A stretch of 64,000 nt of DNA from Scleroderma bovista (Eukaryota; Basidiomycota; Agaricomycetes; Boletales; Sclerodermataceae), in contig JAYMGJ010000151.1 of the NCBI GenBank assembly GCA_037178675.1, positions 1-64,000 on the forward strand, written 5' to 3'. The notes beneath the pieces are model-generated. The model made no database searches. It worked only from the letters and a program-made list of their open reading frames with translations, and had not been told where the DNA came from. The translations under genes were made by a program, and so were the position numbers. Numbering within the stretch: the first letter of the stretch is position 1; every line of letters starts with the position of its first letter. Below are positions 42,224-51,691 of the stretch, piece by piece.

Positions 42224-44655
42224 TGATAAGAGACCCAATAGTACAAAATTATCCCTCTGTCAGACTCTCTCAGTCAGTATCCCCTCAGCTCTTTGAGTCT
42301 TGTAGGCTTCAGTGAAGGTCTAAAGGCTCTGATATCTCAAGTTTATTCAATCTATTCAAGTCCAAGTATTTCTCTAGGCTCAAGCAGAGTCTAGCCTATC
42401 TATCCTTCATATCCCATTGCTTCTGGACGTCAGGAGCCCCCTTGCCCCTTTGCTGCACCAACCTCTAGGTGTAGTATTGCTACTTCAGTCCCAGTCACCT
42501 CAATCCCCACTTTGACACTTCCTAGGCTTTAGGAAGAGTCTAGACCCCTATCCCCTTCATCATCTATTGCTCCTGTACCCCAGGAGTATCCTACATCATT
42601 GTCTGCATCACCCTGTTGGTGTAGATCCCCTTCCCCCCTCCTCAGCACATCCTCTCTGGACACTGTGGAGGCAAACCACCACTCGCACATTTTTGTAGTC
42701 CTTTGTTGGTGTTGTGTTTGGGTTATTACTCCGACCCAAATCCACACTTTGACTCACAGTGCCAGTTCTGGAATGCCTCGAAGATGGCAAGGAGTCCTTT
42801 ATCGTGGGTGTTGTAGTTCAGCTCTGGAGCAGTCAAGGTCCAGGAGTAGAATGCTACCAAACAGATTTCTCCATCGGAGCAGGTGATAGACAGGATACCA
42901 GCGATGGCATAGTCGGAGGCATCCATTTCCACAATGATAGGGGTGTCCAGAATAAAGTGAGTAAGGATGGGCATGGTGGTGAAGGCGTGCTTGAGAGCAT
43001 TGAAAGCACGTCAACAATCCTCAGAGAAAATCCAAGGCGCATCTTTCTGGGTGAGCTGGGTAAGGGGGACCACAATGTCAGAGTAATTGAAAATGAACTG
43101 GCAGTAGAAATTGGCGAATCCCAAGAAGGATTGGATGTCCTTTACCTTATGAGGTTCAGGCCAATCAGAGATGGTTTGGATTTTGTCCAGAGACATAGTC
43201 AGACCTTCAGGGGACAGACAGTAGCCAAGGTATTCCACTGAGTCTGAGTGGAACTTGCATTTCTCTGGTTTGGCGAACAGGCCATGTAACCAGAGTCAGC
43301 GGAGGACCTCCTGGACGTGCTGCTGGTGATATTCCATATCCTCAGAGTAGATGAGGATGTCATCAAGGTACATGACGATGCAGACATCCAGCATGTCAGC
43401 AAAGATGGTGTTGACAAAGCACTGGAATGCTGCAGGGGCATTAGTGAGGCCAAAGGGCATTACTAACCACTCATAGGACCCATAGCGCGTATGGAAGGCA
43501 GTCTTCCATTCATCGCCTGGAGCAATCTGGACTAGATGGTATGCATGCTGGAGGTCAATCTTGGAATAGATTTTAGCATGGCTGAGGGAGTCCAATAGAT
43601 CAGAGATTAGGGGGAGTGGGTAGCGATCCTTTTTGGTGATTTTGTTTAAGCCTCAGAAGTCAACACATAGTCATAAGGAGCCATCCTTCTTCTTGATGAA
43701 GAGGACCGGAGCAGCATGAGAGGAAGAGGTAGGGTGGATGAAACCTATAGTAAGATTCTCATTGATGAATGTCCAGAGGGCAGAAAGCTCAACTGGAGAC
43801 AGTGAGTAAAGGGTTCCCAGGGGTGGTGAAGTACCTTCTTTGAGTTCAATCTTCAAATTGTAATTGTGATGCGGGGGAAGTTCAGAGGCTTTCGCCTTAC
43901 TGAACACATCCACATAATCGTGATATTCTGGAGGGACGATGTCCAAGTCTGGCAGAGTTGATATAGAAGAAGACTGGACCTTTGCTGAGTTGGCAGGACG
44001 CAGCTGGAGTTGGTATTTCGTGGATCCCTCTAATTTGCACGCATGAATGCAGCTGTGTTGATCAGAGAGATGTGCAGAGGGTTGCAAATTGGAGTGTCGA
44101 CAGATGGCATAGAGCTGGGGGTAGACTGGCCAGAGAGGCCAGAGTCAAGGTTTCTAGGCAGAACCGGAGAGGGAGTCGATGGGGGCACTGGAAAACTTCC
44201 TGCAAGAGTCCGGAATGTTAGACTACTCAATACCCAGTCAATCAACAGATTATAGTGGGTGAGCCAGTTATGTCCAAGGACAATTGAGCATTCAGAATCC
44301 AACAGAGTGAGATAAAAAGTCATGGGAATGACATCACCAGATGTGGGGAACTGCACTGATAAATTGATAGCTTGAGTAATTACAAAGTTTGATGTACCAT
44401 CAAATAGCTGGAGTTGGATGGGAGAGACAGAGTAAGAGGTAAGGTTGTTTTTGTGTGCAAATTGTAAATCTACAAAACAATGTGTGGACCTGGAGTCCAC
44501 AAGAGCGTGGATTTTAGGTATATCAGGAGATAAAAGGGAAACATGAGGCATAAGGGAGTTTGGGTCAAAAAGAGCAGATGTGTTGAGGCAGGCCTCCTTG
44601 GGTGCACTTCCAGAGTCAATGCAGCTCACTGGTTGTGTGGAGGGCTGGGAGCTGC

Positions 44656-46097
44656 TTACTCTTTTTTTGACTCAGAGTTGGCACCCGAGTTAGTAGAGTC
44701 CATCTTACCAGACTCAGCAGCGATGGCTGCAGCATGAGCCTTGGCCTTTTTGGACTTCTTTGGACAGTTGTCTGCAAAGTGTCTGGTACCTCCACAGAAC
44801 ATGCAGAGGTTGTTTTCCAGGTGCCGTTTACGCTCATCAGCTGTCAGCTTCCTGTCTTTACCAAGCTTGTTGGTTAAGTCTGGTTTGGAACCAGAGAAGG
44901 ACTGGTTGCTGGTCGTCTTGGACAAGCCAGAGGTGTTGGTGGAGCTGGTGGAGTTTCTGGTCTGAGTTTGACTGGACTTGGGGGTGTTGCCTCTGGAGTT
45001 GGAGGGCTTGGTGGAGGACAAGGTAGGCTGGCCTCTTCATCATATGAGAGATCTCATCTTTGCGCTCCCAATAGTGCATGTTGATCTCTTGACAAAGGGC
45101 CCTTAGCCCATTTAGAGTCAGGGGCTTCCCAACTCAAGTGATCTTGTCCTTGAGGCGGTCTGGGAGACTGGAGTAGAATAGGCAATGGAGTGCACCATCT
45201 CCATAGTCCTGGACCTGCAATGTGAGACAGTTGAAATCTATGATGTACTGTGTAACACGGTATGAGTCTTTCATCCAGAGATGCTTGAGCTGGTGCTCAG
45301 CATCAGCAACTGGGTCGTGAGGGCCAAATGTACTCTGGAGTTCTGTGACAAAGTGGACCCAGCTGTCCATCCAGTGTGGGCGGTCAGCTGGATCACTGGA
45401 GTTGAGGAGGTCCGGTTCGAACCATTCCAGAGTCATACCTTTTAGGTAGGACTGGGCAAACGTTACCCTTGCCCTATCCTGGCAGAAAGCTTTGGTGTGA
45501 TCCTGGAAGCACAGTTTGCAATGGACCAAGAAGGTCTGGAGTTTTTTGGGGTCCATGCCATCAAAGGTGTCCAGTTCACGGACCTTGGCATGGGAGGAAG
45601 AGGAGTTGTTAGAACAGTGGGAGGAGTGGGAGAGACAGTTGACAGCGATAGCGAGATTGTGAAAGACAGAGACTAGGGTCTAGCTCTTCCATAGCATTGA
45701 GAAATTTGTTGTTGTCATTGTCTTCATTGTCATCATCTCCGGGGTCATCTGGATCATCTCCAGGACCATTCTCAGGGCCTAACCATTGGAAGTGACCAGG
45801 TTTGCAACATTCTGGAGTGGAGTCACAATGGTAGGGAAACCTGTCACCAGAAACAGATTCATGGTGACCTAAGTCTGCAGAACCACGAAGGCTCTGAGAT
45901 GCAGCATCTCAACGCAGAGTCAAAGATCCTGTGGGGTTTTGAGCTGTAAAGCTCCAGAATTGGCTTACAGAAGCCGGAGGTTGCCTGTGGTTAGACAGGG
46001 CTTGCTGGGCAGCAGAAAGGTGAAGGTTGTCTACTGCACTTGCTTCTTCAGCGAGTGTGGCAGCAGTACAAGCACGAGAGTGCATAGTCATGGTCAT
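44656..46097 (-). pseudogene. G2 gag
   Basis: From ATG 46097 to TAA 44656-44658. It keeps the segment deleted in G1 (FPYHCDSTPECCKPGHFQW), the core (DPKKLQTFLVHCKLCFQD, SYLKGMTLEWFEPDLL) and the CCHC knuckle CMFCGGTRHFADNC. A CGA-to-TGA stop follows DRLKDKIT near 45134, and a frameshift lies near 45025. Useful as a reference for repairing the G1 alignment. Confidence 0.85.
44662..44668 (-). promoter_or_regulatory. -1 frameshift heptamer of G2 (A_AAA_AAA)
   Basis: Seven T on the plus strand, i.e. A_AAA_AAA in gag phase, then GAG and TAA, exactly as in G1. Confidence 0.65.
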
Positions 46098-46155
46098 GAG
46101 TGAATAGAAACTAGTTTGCATACAAGGTTTTGTATAGTGAACCCACACAAGTGTG

Positions 46156-46188
46156 AGTCTGAAATACTGTCAAGTCTGGTTCTACTCT
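46156..46188 (-). other. G2 self-primer site and 5' LTR stub
   Basis: AGTCTGAAAT on the plus strand (46156-46165) is the same primer site as in G1. It is followed by two bases and the first 21 bp of the LTR (46168-46188). The LTR then breaks into TGCATCAGGAAAAAC-type sequence, which also occurs inverted near 54700. Confidence 0.7.
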
Positions 46189-46574
46189 GCATCAGGAAAA
46201 ACTGGTAATGCCATATATCAATATATACCACTATATATTACTATTATTGCCCTTTGTCACACAAAGTGCAATAATTGCATTATGGCATCTATACCATACC
46301 CCCCTTATCTATAGTGCACTATAGCAATATATAGCAACATCTAGCAACATATAGCAGCATATAGTACACATATAGTACATATATAGAGAAAAAGAATCAA
46401 CTAAATGTCACTTATAGTGACTGTCTTAGTATATCTTTTTCCTTGTACTTGTTGCTTGCACACCAATAGAATATGCATAAAAACAAATTATATTGTGAAA
46501 CCTAGTAGCTACTACATGAATGCCACCAATATATACTACTAATACATGAGGGGGTGTCAGTGAGGGAGGGCTGG
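46189..46574. other. AT-rich non-coding stretch
   Basis: Rich in ATATA and TAGCAACATATAGCA-like short repeats. Its first 25 bp (TGCATCAGGAAAAAC...) recur in inverted orientation at about 54683-54705, so this may be the edge of an unrecognised repeat. No coding potential. Confidence 0.5.
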
Positions 46575-47195
46575 GCATGAGACAGGTGGGGGGTGGTCAT
46601 CGCTGGTGGTGGCCACATTGTACAGGTGGGGGGTGGTTGTCACTGGTGGTGGCCGCATTGTTGCTGGTGGTGGCTGCATCGCACAGGTCCAGGATGGTCA
46701 TTGCTGGTGGTGGCTGCATCGCACAGGTATGGGGTGGTTGTCACTGGTGGTGGCTGCATTGCACAGGTGGGGGGTGCCAGTCATCACTGGTGGTGGCTGC
46801 ATCGTCACTGGTGGTGGCCATGTCATCAACAATGCTGGTGGTGGTCGCATCAATGTTGGTGGTGGTGGTGGTGGTGGTCATGTTGGTCATGGTCATGGTC
46901 GTGGTCATGGTCATGGTTGTGGTTGTGGTCATGGTTGTGGTCCTGGTTGTGGTTGTGTCACCATTGATGCTGGTTGTGGGGTGGTGGTGGCCACGTCATC
47001 AATAATGCTGGTGGTGGTCACATTGATGTTGGTGGTGGTGTTGTTCATGTCAATGTTGGTGATGGTGGTGGTCGCATTGGTTCGTGTCAAGGTGGTGGTG
47101 GTGGTGGCCATGTCATGCTGGTGGTAGTTGTATTGTTGACACAGGTGGTGGGGTGGTAGAGGTGGTGTAATGGTGGTCGTGTCATCAACAGAAGC
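46575..47195. repeat. G-rich GGTGGT minisatellite
   Basis: Repeats of a block like GGTGGTGGCTGCATCGCACA, then plain GTGGTGGTG and GGTCAT runs. It has strong strand asymmetry (G and T on plus). Open frames through it are artefacts. Similar blocks lie at about 60680-61170 and 63240-63487. Confidence 0.8.
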
Positions 47196-47199
47196 GGTG

Positions 47200-47252
47200 G
47201 GGACTTAGAGAAAATTTGAACGTATCATGCGTTCCAATTTTCTCTAAGTCCC
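47200..47252. repeat. 23-bp-arm hairpin beside the GGT minisatellite
   Basis: Arms 47200-47222 and 47230-47252 are complementary except for one pair, with a 7-nt loop (TATCATG). A decayed relative (GACTTGGAGAAATTT) follows the second GGT block near 61207, so hairpin and minisatellite may travel together. Confidence 0.7.
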
Positions 47253-47410
47253 AAAGTGTTAGTGTTTGGCATGTAAATAGTAGTACAATAAAACTTACTT
47301 TGTGGGTGATGCTGGGCAGCAGCAGGGTGGTGGTTGATGTGGATGGGTGGTGGCCATTGCAGCCACTCACTGGTGATGTTGTAGCAGGGAGTTATGATGG
47401 GAAATGAGCA

Positions 47411-47572
47411 GATTGTTGAGCTCACTGCTGCAGACAGTGAGCTCAGTGTTTCAATTGTCTTATAAGGAAATAAACCGCCATTTGGCTGTACATACAGCCA
47501 AATGGTGGCCTATTTCCATATATGGGCAACAACACAGTGTGCTCACTGTCTGCAACAGTGAGCTCAACAATC
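47411..47572. repeat. 162-bp fold-back (long imperfect hairpin)
   Basis: The two halves (47411-47491 and 47492-47572) are inverted copies. The outer arm GATTGTTGAGCTCACTG pairs with CAGTGAGCTCAACAATC, and the inner arm GCCATTTGGCTGTA with TACAGCCAAATGG, leaving almost no loop. It could be a tiny fold-back transposon or a small-RNA precursor. No evidence of transcription. Confidence 0.75.
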
Positions 47573-47689
47573 ACAACAATAAAACAAATCATACCTATTG
47601 TGTAGCAGCTCAAATTGGAGAGTGAAATGTGAGGATGATAAAATGGATGTTGACATATGTTTTGGTTACTGAACATTTTTGGTAATCAA

Positions 47690-47754
47690 ACACTACATAC
47701 TACACTTTTACTACACTTTTTTGGTACACTTTTACTACATTTTTACTATACTTT
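47690..47754. repeat. CTACACTTTTA minisatellite, left part
   Basis: Irregular repeats of ACTACACTTTT with TTTTGGTACAC variants. G3 is inserted in it; the array resumes at 53873. Confidence 0.75.
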
Positions 47755-48126
47755 TGAGATGACCCTAGGCAGAACACCAAGGACCCGACCACACGCTAGG
47801 ACTCTGAGGAGGATAGGACGTGAGTACTAGGGCAAAGACCCAAGATGAGCTCGAATGGGGAGCCTCTGGGTGCTGGATTGCACTGTATATATACTACTAT
47901 ACACGGGGGCTACGCGAGGCTATCCATGAGGCTACGTGCAGGTAAAGGCTATGTAATGACATCACTGTGGAGCTAAGGCTATGCGTAATGATGTCAAGGG
48001 TGGCAGCGTGTACAGCACGAGGTACAGGTCTAGACTAGGTAGATAAGATAGAGGCTGTACACTAAGATAAGACAAACACTATCTAATCACAGATTAGATA
48101 AGATAAACAAAAGACGGACCGTAACA
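47755..48126 (-). repeat. 3' LTR of G3
   Basis: Plus strand TGAGATGACCC to GGACCGTAACA. TATATATA lies at 47886-47893; the sense-strand ATTCGAGCTCA (47856-47846), 37 nt further on, is the predicted RNA 5' end and matches the primer site. Confidence 0.93.
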
Positions 48127-48137
48127 CTACTCCCCCC
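48127..48137 (-). other. Polypurine tract of G3
   Basis: On the minus strand GAGGGGGGAGTAG directly precedes the 3' LTR. Confidence 0.75.
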
Positions 48138-49273
48138 TCAGGTGCAGGATTCCAGACTGCAGAACTGAGCATCGCAAACCGTAAGGTTTTCAGGGATACG
48201 ACTAAATAACGAATCAAAGTCTGCTTGGGTCATACAAAGCTTCCGAGGAGCAGAGGGGTTTTCTCGATAAAAGCGCTCAACTACCAGAGGAGAATTCTTT
48301 AGATTTGATGAGGGTTCCCATGTTCTCTCATGTTCTTCGTATCCTTTCCAGTGTACTAGATACTGGAGCTGCCTTTTATGAATATGGGAAGCTACTATAT
48401 AGTCCACTTCGTACTCTTCATCGCGTTCTTCGGAAACCTGTATCGGACCAGGCCGAGACACTGGTTGTCCAGGGAGTGGTCCTAAATAAGGTTTAACCCG
48501 AGAAACATTCACTACCGGGTGAATCCGAAGAGTTTTCGGGAGCTTAAGCTCTACCACATTCGGGGTTACTCGAGTGACCTCATAGGGGCCAATCCATTTT
48601 TCCGTAAGCTTCTTGGAAGCATGATTTAGCATACGAAGGTTGTCCGTAGAGAGCCAAACTTGTTGGCCTACAACATAGTCTGGGGCAGGGTTTCTATGCT
48701 TATCTGCCTGAAGCTTCATATTACGTTTTGCCTTCTCAGAAGACTCAACGACTTTATTAAATACAGCGGCAAAGTCCTTAGCCGCTGGGGCTACTGTATC
48801 CACTGGTTCAACACCCATACGAGGGGAATAACTCCGGGTAATTCCAAACGGTGAATCAGTAGTTACTTCCGAGACCGTGTTGTTCCAGACGAACTGGGCA
48901 ATTTTGATCCACTTGGCCCATTCATTCTGACGATCGTTTACGTAGGTTCGGAGATACTGATTAATTTCGCGGTTCAACCGCTCCGTTTGACCATCGGTTT
49001 GAGGGTGAAATGCCATAGACATCTTCCTTTTAACGCCTATTTTATTATGACATCAAGCCACGGGCCACTAGGGGTAGGGAGAGGGACAAGACTTCCAGAA
49101 GTCTTGTGATTTGACACCTTGGACTGCTGGCACTTTTGACAGTGCTTTACGTAGGTTTGAATCTGCTCTTTCATCCCTTTCCAGGAATAATGCTTTCAGA
49201 GGGCATTATACGTGGCTTTTACTCCTTTATGACCAGCAACAGGAGTGTCATGAAAGTTCGTAATGAGCGATTG
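48138..49273 (-). pseudogene. G3 integrase and chromodomain, core partly deleted
   Basis: After the pol stop (DQSYEE, TGA 49274-49276) the frame continues with HDTPVAGHKG and HCQKCQQSK, the HHCC zinc region, broken by another TGA. It then goes from SGPWLDV (about 49045) straight to a stop and frameshift and into MSMAFHPQTDGQTERLNRE. The stretch of roughly 80-100 codons that should hold the first two catalytic Asps is missing. From 49022 to 48138 the frame is intact: GQTERLN with the third residue, the C-terminal domain (WIGPYEVTRVTPN), and a canonical chromodomain (VDYIVASHIHKRQLQYLVHW, YEEHERTWEP). So the targeting module survives while catalysis is lost. Confidence 0.88.
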
Positions 49274-51691
49274 TCACTCTTCGTAAGACTGATCAGTGAC
49301 GTCAATCAGTTTAATAGATACCAGGTTTAACAAGGTTTGATCCTTGTTGTCGTCGGAACTAGATACGTAATGGTCCGATCGCCTACTAAGCGGATCTGCA
49401 ACGTGCATCTGAGTTCCCTTTTTATAAATAAGCGAGTAGTTGAAGTGCGTCATCCACATTTGCCAGCGCGCTTGGCGTTTAGACAGATTCTGCGACTTCG
49501 TGAAGTACGTTAAATTATGATGGTCCGTATATATCTCAAAGGCATAAGGAGTGGCCTCGAGATAATGGCGCCAGGCCTCAGTTGCTTTTATGATGGCCAG
49601 CATCTCTTTGTCGTGAATAGGATAGTTTCGTTCGGGAGGCGTCATGGAATGTGACATGTATGCGACGGGTCTGAATTCGCCGTCATCGCACTTCACGGAT
49701 ATCACTCCCCCGACGGCGAACTCAGACGCGTCTGTTTCCAGGCGGAATTTGCGATCTTGATCAGGGTACTGAAGTACCGGAGCACGAGTAAAAGCGGCTT
49801 TCAAAGCTTCAAACGCAGCGCGTTCCTTCTTTCTGAAGTTAAATACAGTGTCCTTACACATAAGGTCGGTCATGGGTCTAGCCATGATCACATAGTCCTT
49901 AATAAAGTGTCTATAAAAGTTGCCGAGTCCTAAAAACGTGCGAACCTGCTTTACGTTTGTCGGCTCAGGCCACTTTAAAATAGCATAAACTTTTTCAGGG
50001 TCCATCTTGATTCCGTCCCGTGAAACGATCATTCCGAGGAAGTCAACTTCGGTAACGCGGAAGCGACACTTCTCGGGTTTAACGTAAAGATCATTATCAC
50101 GTAAACGTTTCAAAACTTCCAGCACGATTTTGTCATGCTTTTCCTGATCGTGCGTATTTGTAAATATCATAAGGTCGTCGATATACACCACGCAGACATC
50201 CGACATATCATGGAAGATCTCGTTCATCATCTTCTGGAATGTCGCAGGTGAATTACAGAGACTGAAATATATAACAACGGGCTCATAAGCCCCTTTGTGC
50301 GTTACAAACGCAGCTTTCCATTCATCGCCTTCGCGAATTCTCACATTGTTGTAGCCCCAACGAAGATCCATCTTCGTGAAGAGCTTGCAACCTTTAAGCT
50401 TGTCAACAAGCTGAGAGATAAACGGCAGTGGATAGTTATTTTTAATGGTCCACTCGTTTAAATAGCGATAGTCCTGAACCATGCGCTTTTTGCCGTCCTT
50501 TTTGGGGACAAAGAAGACAGGAGAAGTCTGAGGGGAGATGGACGGGCGAATATATCCTTTCGCAAGCTGATCGTCAACAAAGGCTTCAACTTCCTTTTGT
50601 TCATCCATCGATAGGGGTATCAAACGCCCTTTCTTAGGTGGAAAATCTTCCTTTAGATCAATCCCGTGATCCCACGGCTTTCTAAGCGGCATGCGTTCTG
50701 ATGACTTCTTCGAGAAGACATCTAAATACTCCCAGTACTCTTTAGGTACCTGCTTCTGAGCTTCTTCTAGGGTCGACTCATCAATAGTGACCTTTGATTC
50801 ATGAGCTTTCAAAGCTTGCACCCAAGTTTCCTGAGATTCGTTTTCACGTAATAACTTAGCGAAGCGTGTCTCCAAAAGTGATCTACACTCCGGAGGACAC
50901 CGAGTTAAATTAACTTTGCCGGTGACCCAATCTATATCGGGGTTATGCTTCTGAAGCCAGGTGTGGCCAAGGATAAGGGGCACTTTTCCAAGGCACGTGA
51001 CAGCACACCACAGCTTTTCAGCGTGTTTTCCAATACCGATTGTCAACAATACATAGTGCGTGATATCGCCCTCCTGATTCCTAGTGCCATCTACATTAAG
51101 CACTGGAACGGGTTTTACCAGCTTAGATAACTGAAGTCGTCGATCAAGAGCCCAGCTTTTGTCAACAAAACAGCCCGTAGCGCCACTGTCTAGCAGGGCG
51201 TCTACTTTAATAGTATTAAGGGGTCCACGGATGCAGACCGGTACCGTCACTTCACGTTCCATTGTGAAGGACCTTCGTAAGTCCATAGAAACTTCCAAGT
51301 TGCTGGCGGGACTTTCCGGTTCCTTAGATGCCAAAGAAGGAGAAAGAATATTTTTATTCGATCGGGAATTAAGCACGCTCGATTTTACTTCTGGCACCGA
51401 GCCCTTTGCAGGGACCCCCTTAGAAGACACAGAACAGTCCGAGTCACAGTCCATACTATCAACGGACAAAACAGAAAAGCGAGAAGGGGAAACTGAGACA
51501 GGAGAGACTACGGAAGACACTTTTTTGTAGGTTTTAACTATTTTTGTACGTAACAAGGCAATGCGATATTTAAATATTTCCTGAACAGACGGAGACGTAG
51601 CGCACGATAGTCTATAGTCCAAAATACGTACAGCAGTGTCCAATGAAGACTCGAGAGCGAGGGTGCCCGACACGTCCTCACTCTCTAATCT
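49274..51691 (-). CDS. G3 pol: protease, reverse transcriptase, RNase H (intact frame)
   Basis: Open in the -1 frame from the slippery heptamer (51697-51691) to TGA at 49274, about 805 codons, with no nearby ATG; a GTG at 51673 is not likely to be used. Protease DALLDSGATGCFVD is near residue 160. Reverse transcriptase includes VQDYRYLNEWTIKNNYPLP, MDLRWGYNNVRI and CVVYIDDLMIFTN (YIDD near residue 496). RNase H includes RLETDASEFAVGGVIS and YTDHHNLTYF. The normal family motif in the RT palm, PFGLxNAPATFQ, reads IYFSLCNSPATFQ, a Gly-to-Ser change. The fold is otherwise complete, so protease and RT may be active if expressed. Confidence 0.92.
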   Translation of the reverse strand, partial: RLESEDVSGTLALESSLDTAVRILDYRLSCATSPSVQEIFKYRIALLRTKIVKTYKKVSSVVSPVSVSPSRFSVLSVDSMDCDSDCSVSSKGVPAKGSVPEVKSSVLNSRSNKNILSPSLASKEPESPASNLEVSMDLRRSFTMEREVTVPVCIRGPLNTIKVDALLDSGATGCFVDKSWALDRRLQLSKLVKPVPVLNVDGTRNQEGDITHYVLLTIGIGKHAEKLWCAVTCLGKVPLILGHTWLQKHNPDIDWVTGKVNLTRCPPECRSLLETRFAKLLRENESQETWVQALKAHESKVTIDESTLEEAQKQVPKEYWEYLDVFSKKSSERMPLRKPWDHGIDLKEDFPPKKGRLIPLSMDEQKEVEAFVDDQLAKGYIRPSISPQTSPVFFVPKKDGKKRMVQDYRYLNEWTIKNNYPLPFISQLVDKLKGCKLFTKMDLRWGYNNVRIREGDEWKAAFVTHKGAYEPVVIYFSLCNSPATFQKMMNEIFHDMSDVCVVYIDDLMIFTNTHDQEKHDKIVLEVLKRLRDNDLYVKPEKCRFRVTEVDFLGMIVSRDGIKMDPEKVYAILKWPEPTNVKQVRTFLGLGNFYRHFIKDYVIMARPMTDLMCKDTVFNFRKKERAAFEALKAAFTRAPVLQYPDQDRKFRLETDASEFAVGGVISVKCDDGEFRPVAYMSHSMTPPERNYPIHDKEMLAIIKATEAWRHYLEATPYAFEIYTDHHNLTYFTKSQNLSKRQARWQMWMTHFNYSLIYKKGTQMHVADPLSRRSDHYVSSSDDNKDQTLLNLVSIKLIDVTDQSYEE

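Larger units (their letters stand above)
40733..42758 (+). mobile_element. Element A4: complete 2,026-bp LTR-like element inside G2
   Basis: Starts TGTCATGCACCAAAC and ends TTTGACTCACA, flanked by the exact 4-bp duplication GTGC (40729-40732 and 42759-42762). The RNase H codons on either side (Q-N-W-H and H-Y-L-E) rejoin when it is removed, so both ends are certain. The sense strand is plus. TATTTAAA (42198-42205) is followed by the hairpin CTGGGCTCAGCCCAG (42209-42223). Confidence 0.9.
38939..44640 (-). pseudogene. G2 pol remains, interrupted by A4
   Basis: Fragments in order on the minus strand: protease [13 protein letters not shown] (the catalytic DSG reads DSR); reverse transcriptase with [15 protein letters not shown] (43595-43296); RNase H IIVEMDASDYAIAG and EAFQNWH, where A4 enters; after A4, integrase HPLSGH...ACARAK, MDFIEQLPGS, TSDCGTEF, GDGQTEQSNQ; chromodomain LLYLVCWSSYGGTDKEMSW; and the end at DYHVQYPDK. 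It keeps the 8 bp that G1 lost near the YLDD box. Multiple stops and frameshifts make it inert. Confidence 0.88.
38939..46188 (-). mobile_element. Decayed Ty3/gypsy copy G2 (G1 family), split by A4
   Basis: Colinear with G1 from the last bases of the 5' LTR (46168-46188) to the chromodomain end at 38939. It lacks the antisense gene and 3' LTR. It has many stops, often from CGA to TGA, and nearly every CCGG of G1 reads CTGG or CCAG here. Element A4 sits in the RNase H region with its own 4-bp duplication. Confidence 0.9.

Noticed and set aside
40733..42758. A elements as DNA transposons with terminal inverted repeats
   Set aside because: The two ends share only TGT (TGTCATGC versus TGTGAGTC); TG...CA with 4-bp duplication fits an LTR better.
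46577..47127. Gly/Val/Trp-rich frames of 120-170 codons
   Set aside because: Translation of the GGT minisatellite; the three frames are all open and low-complexity.
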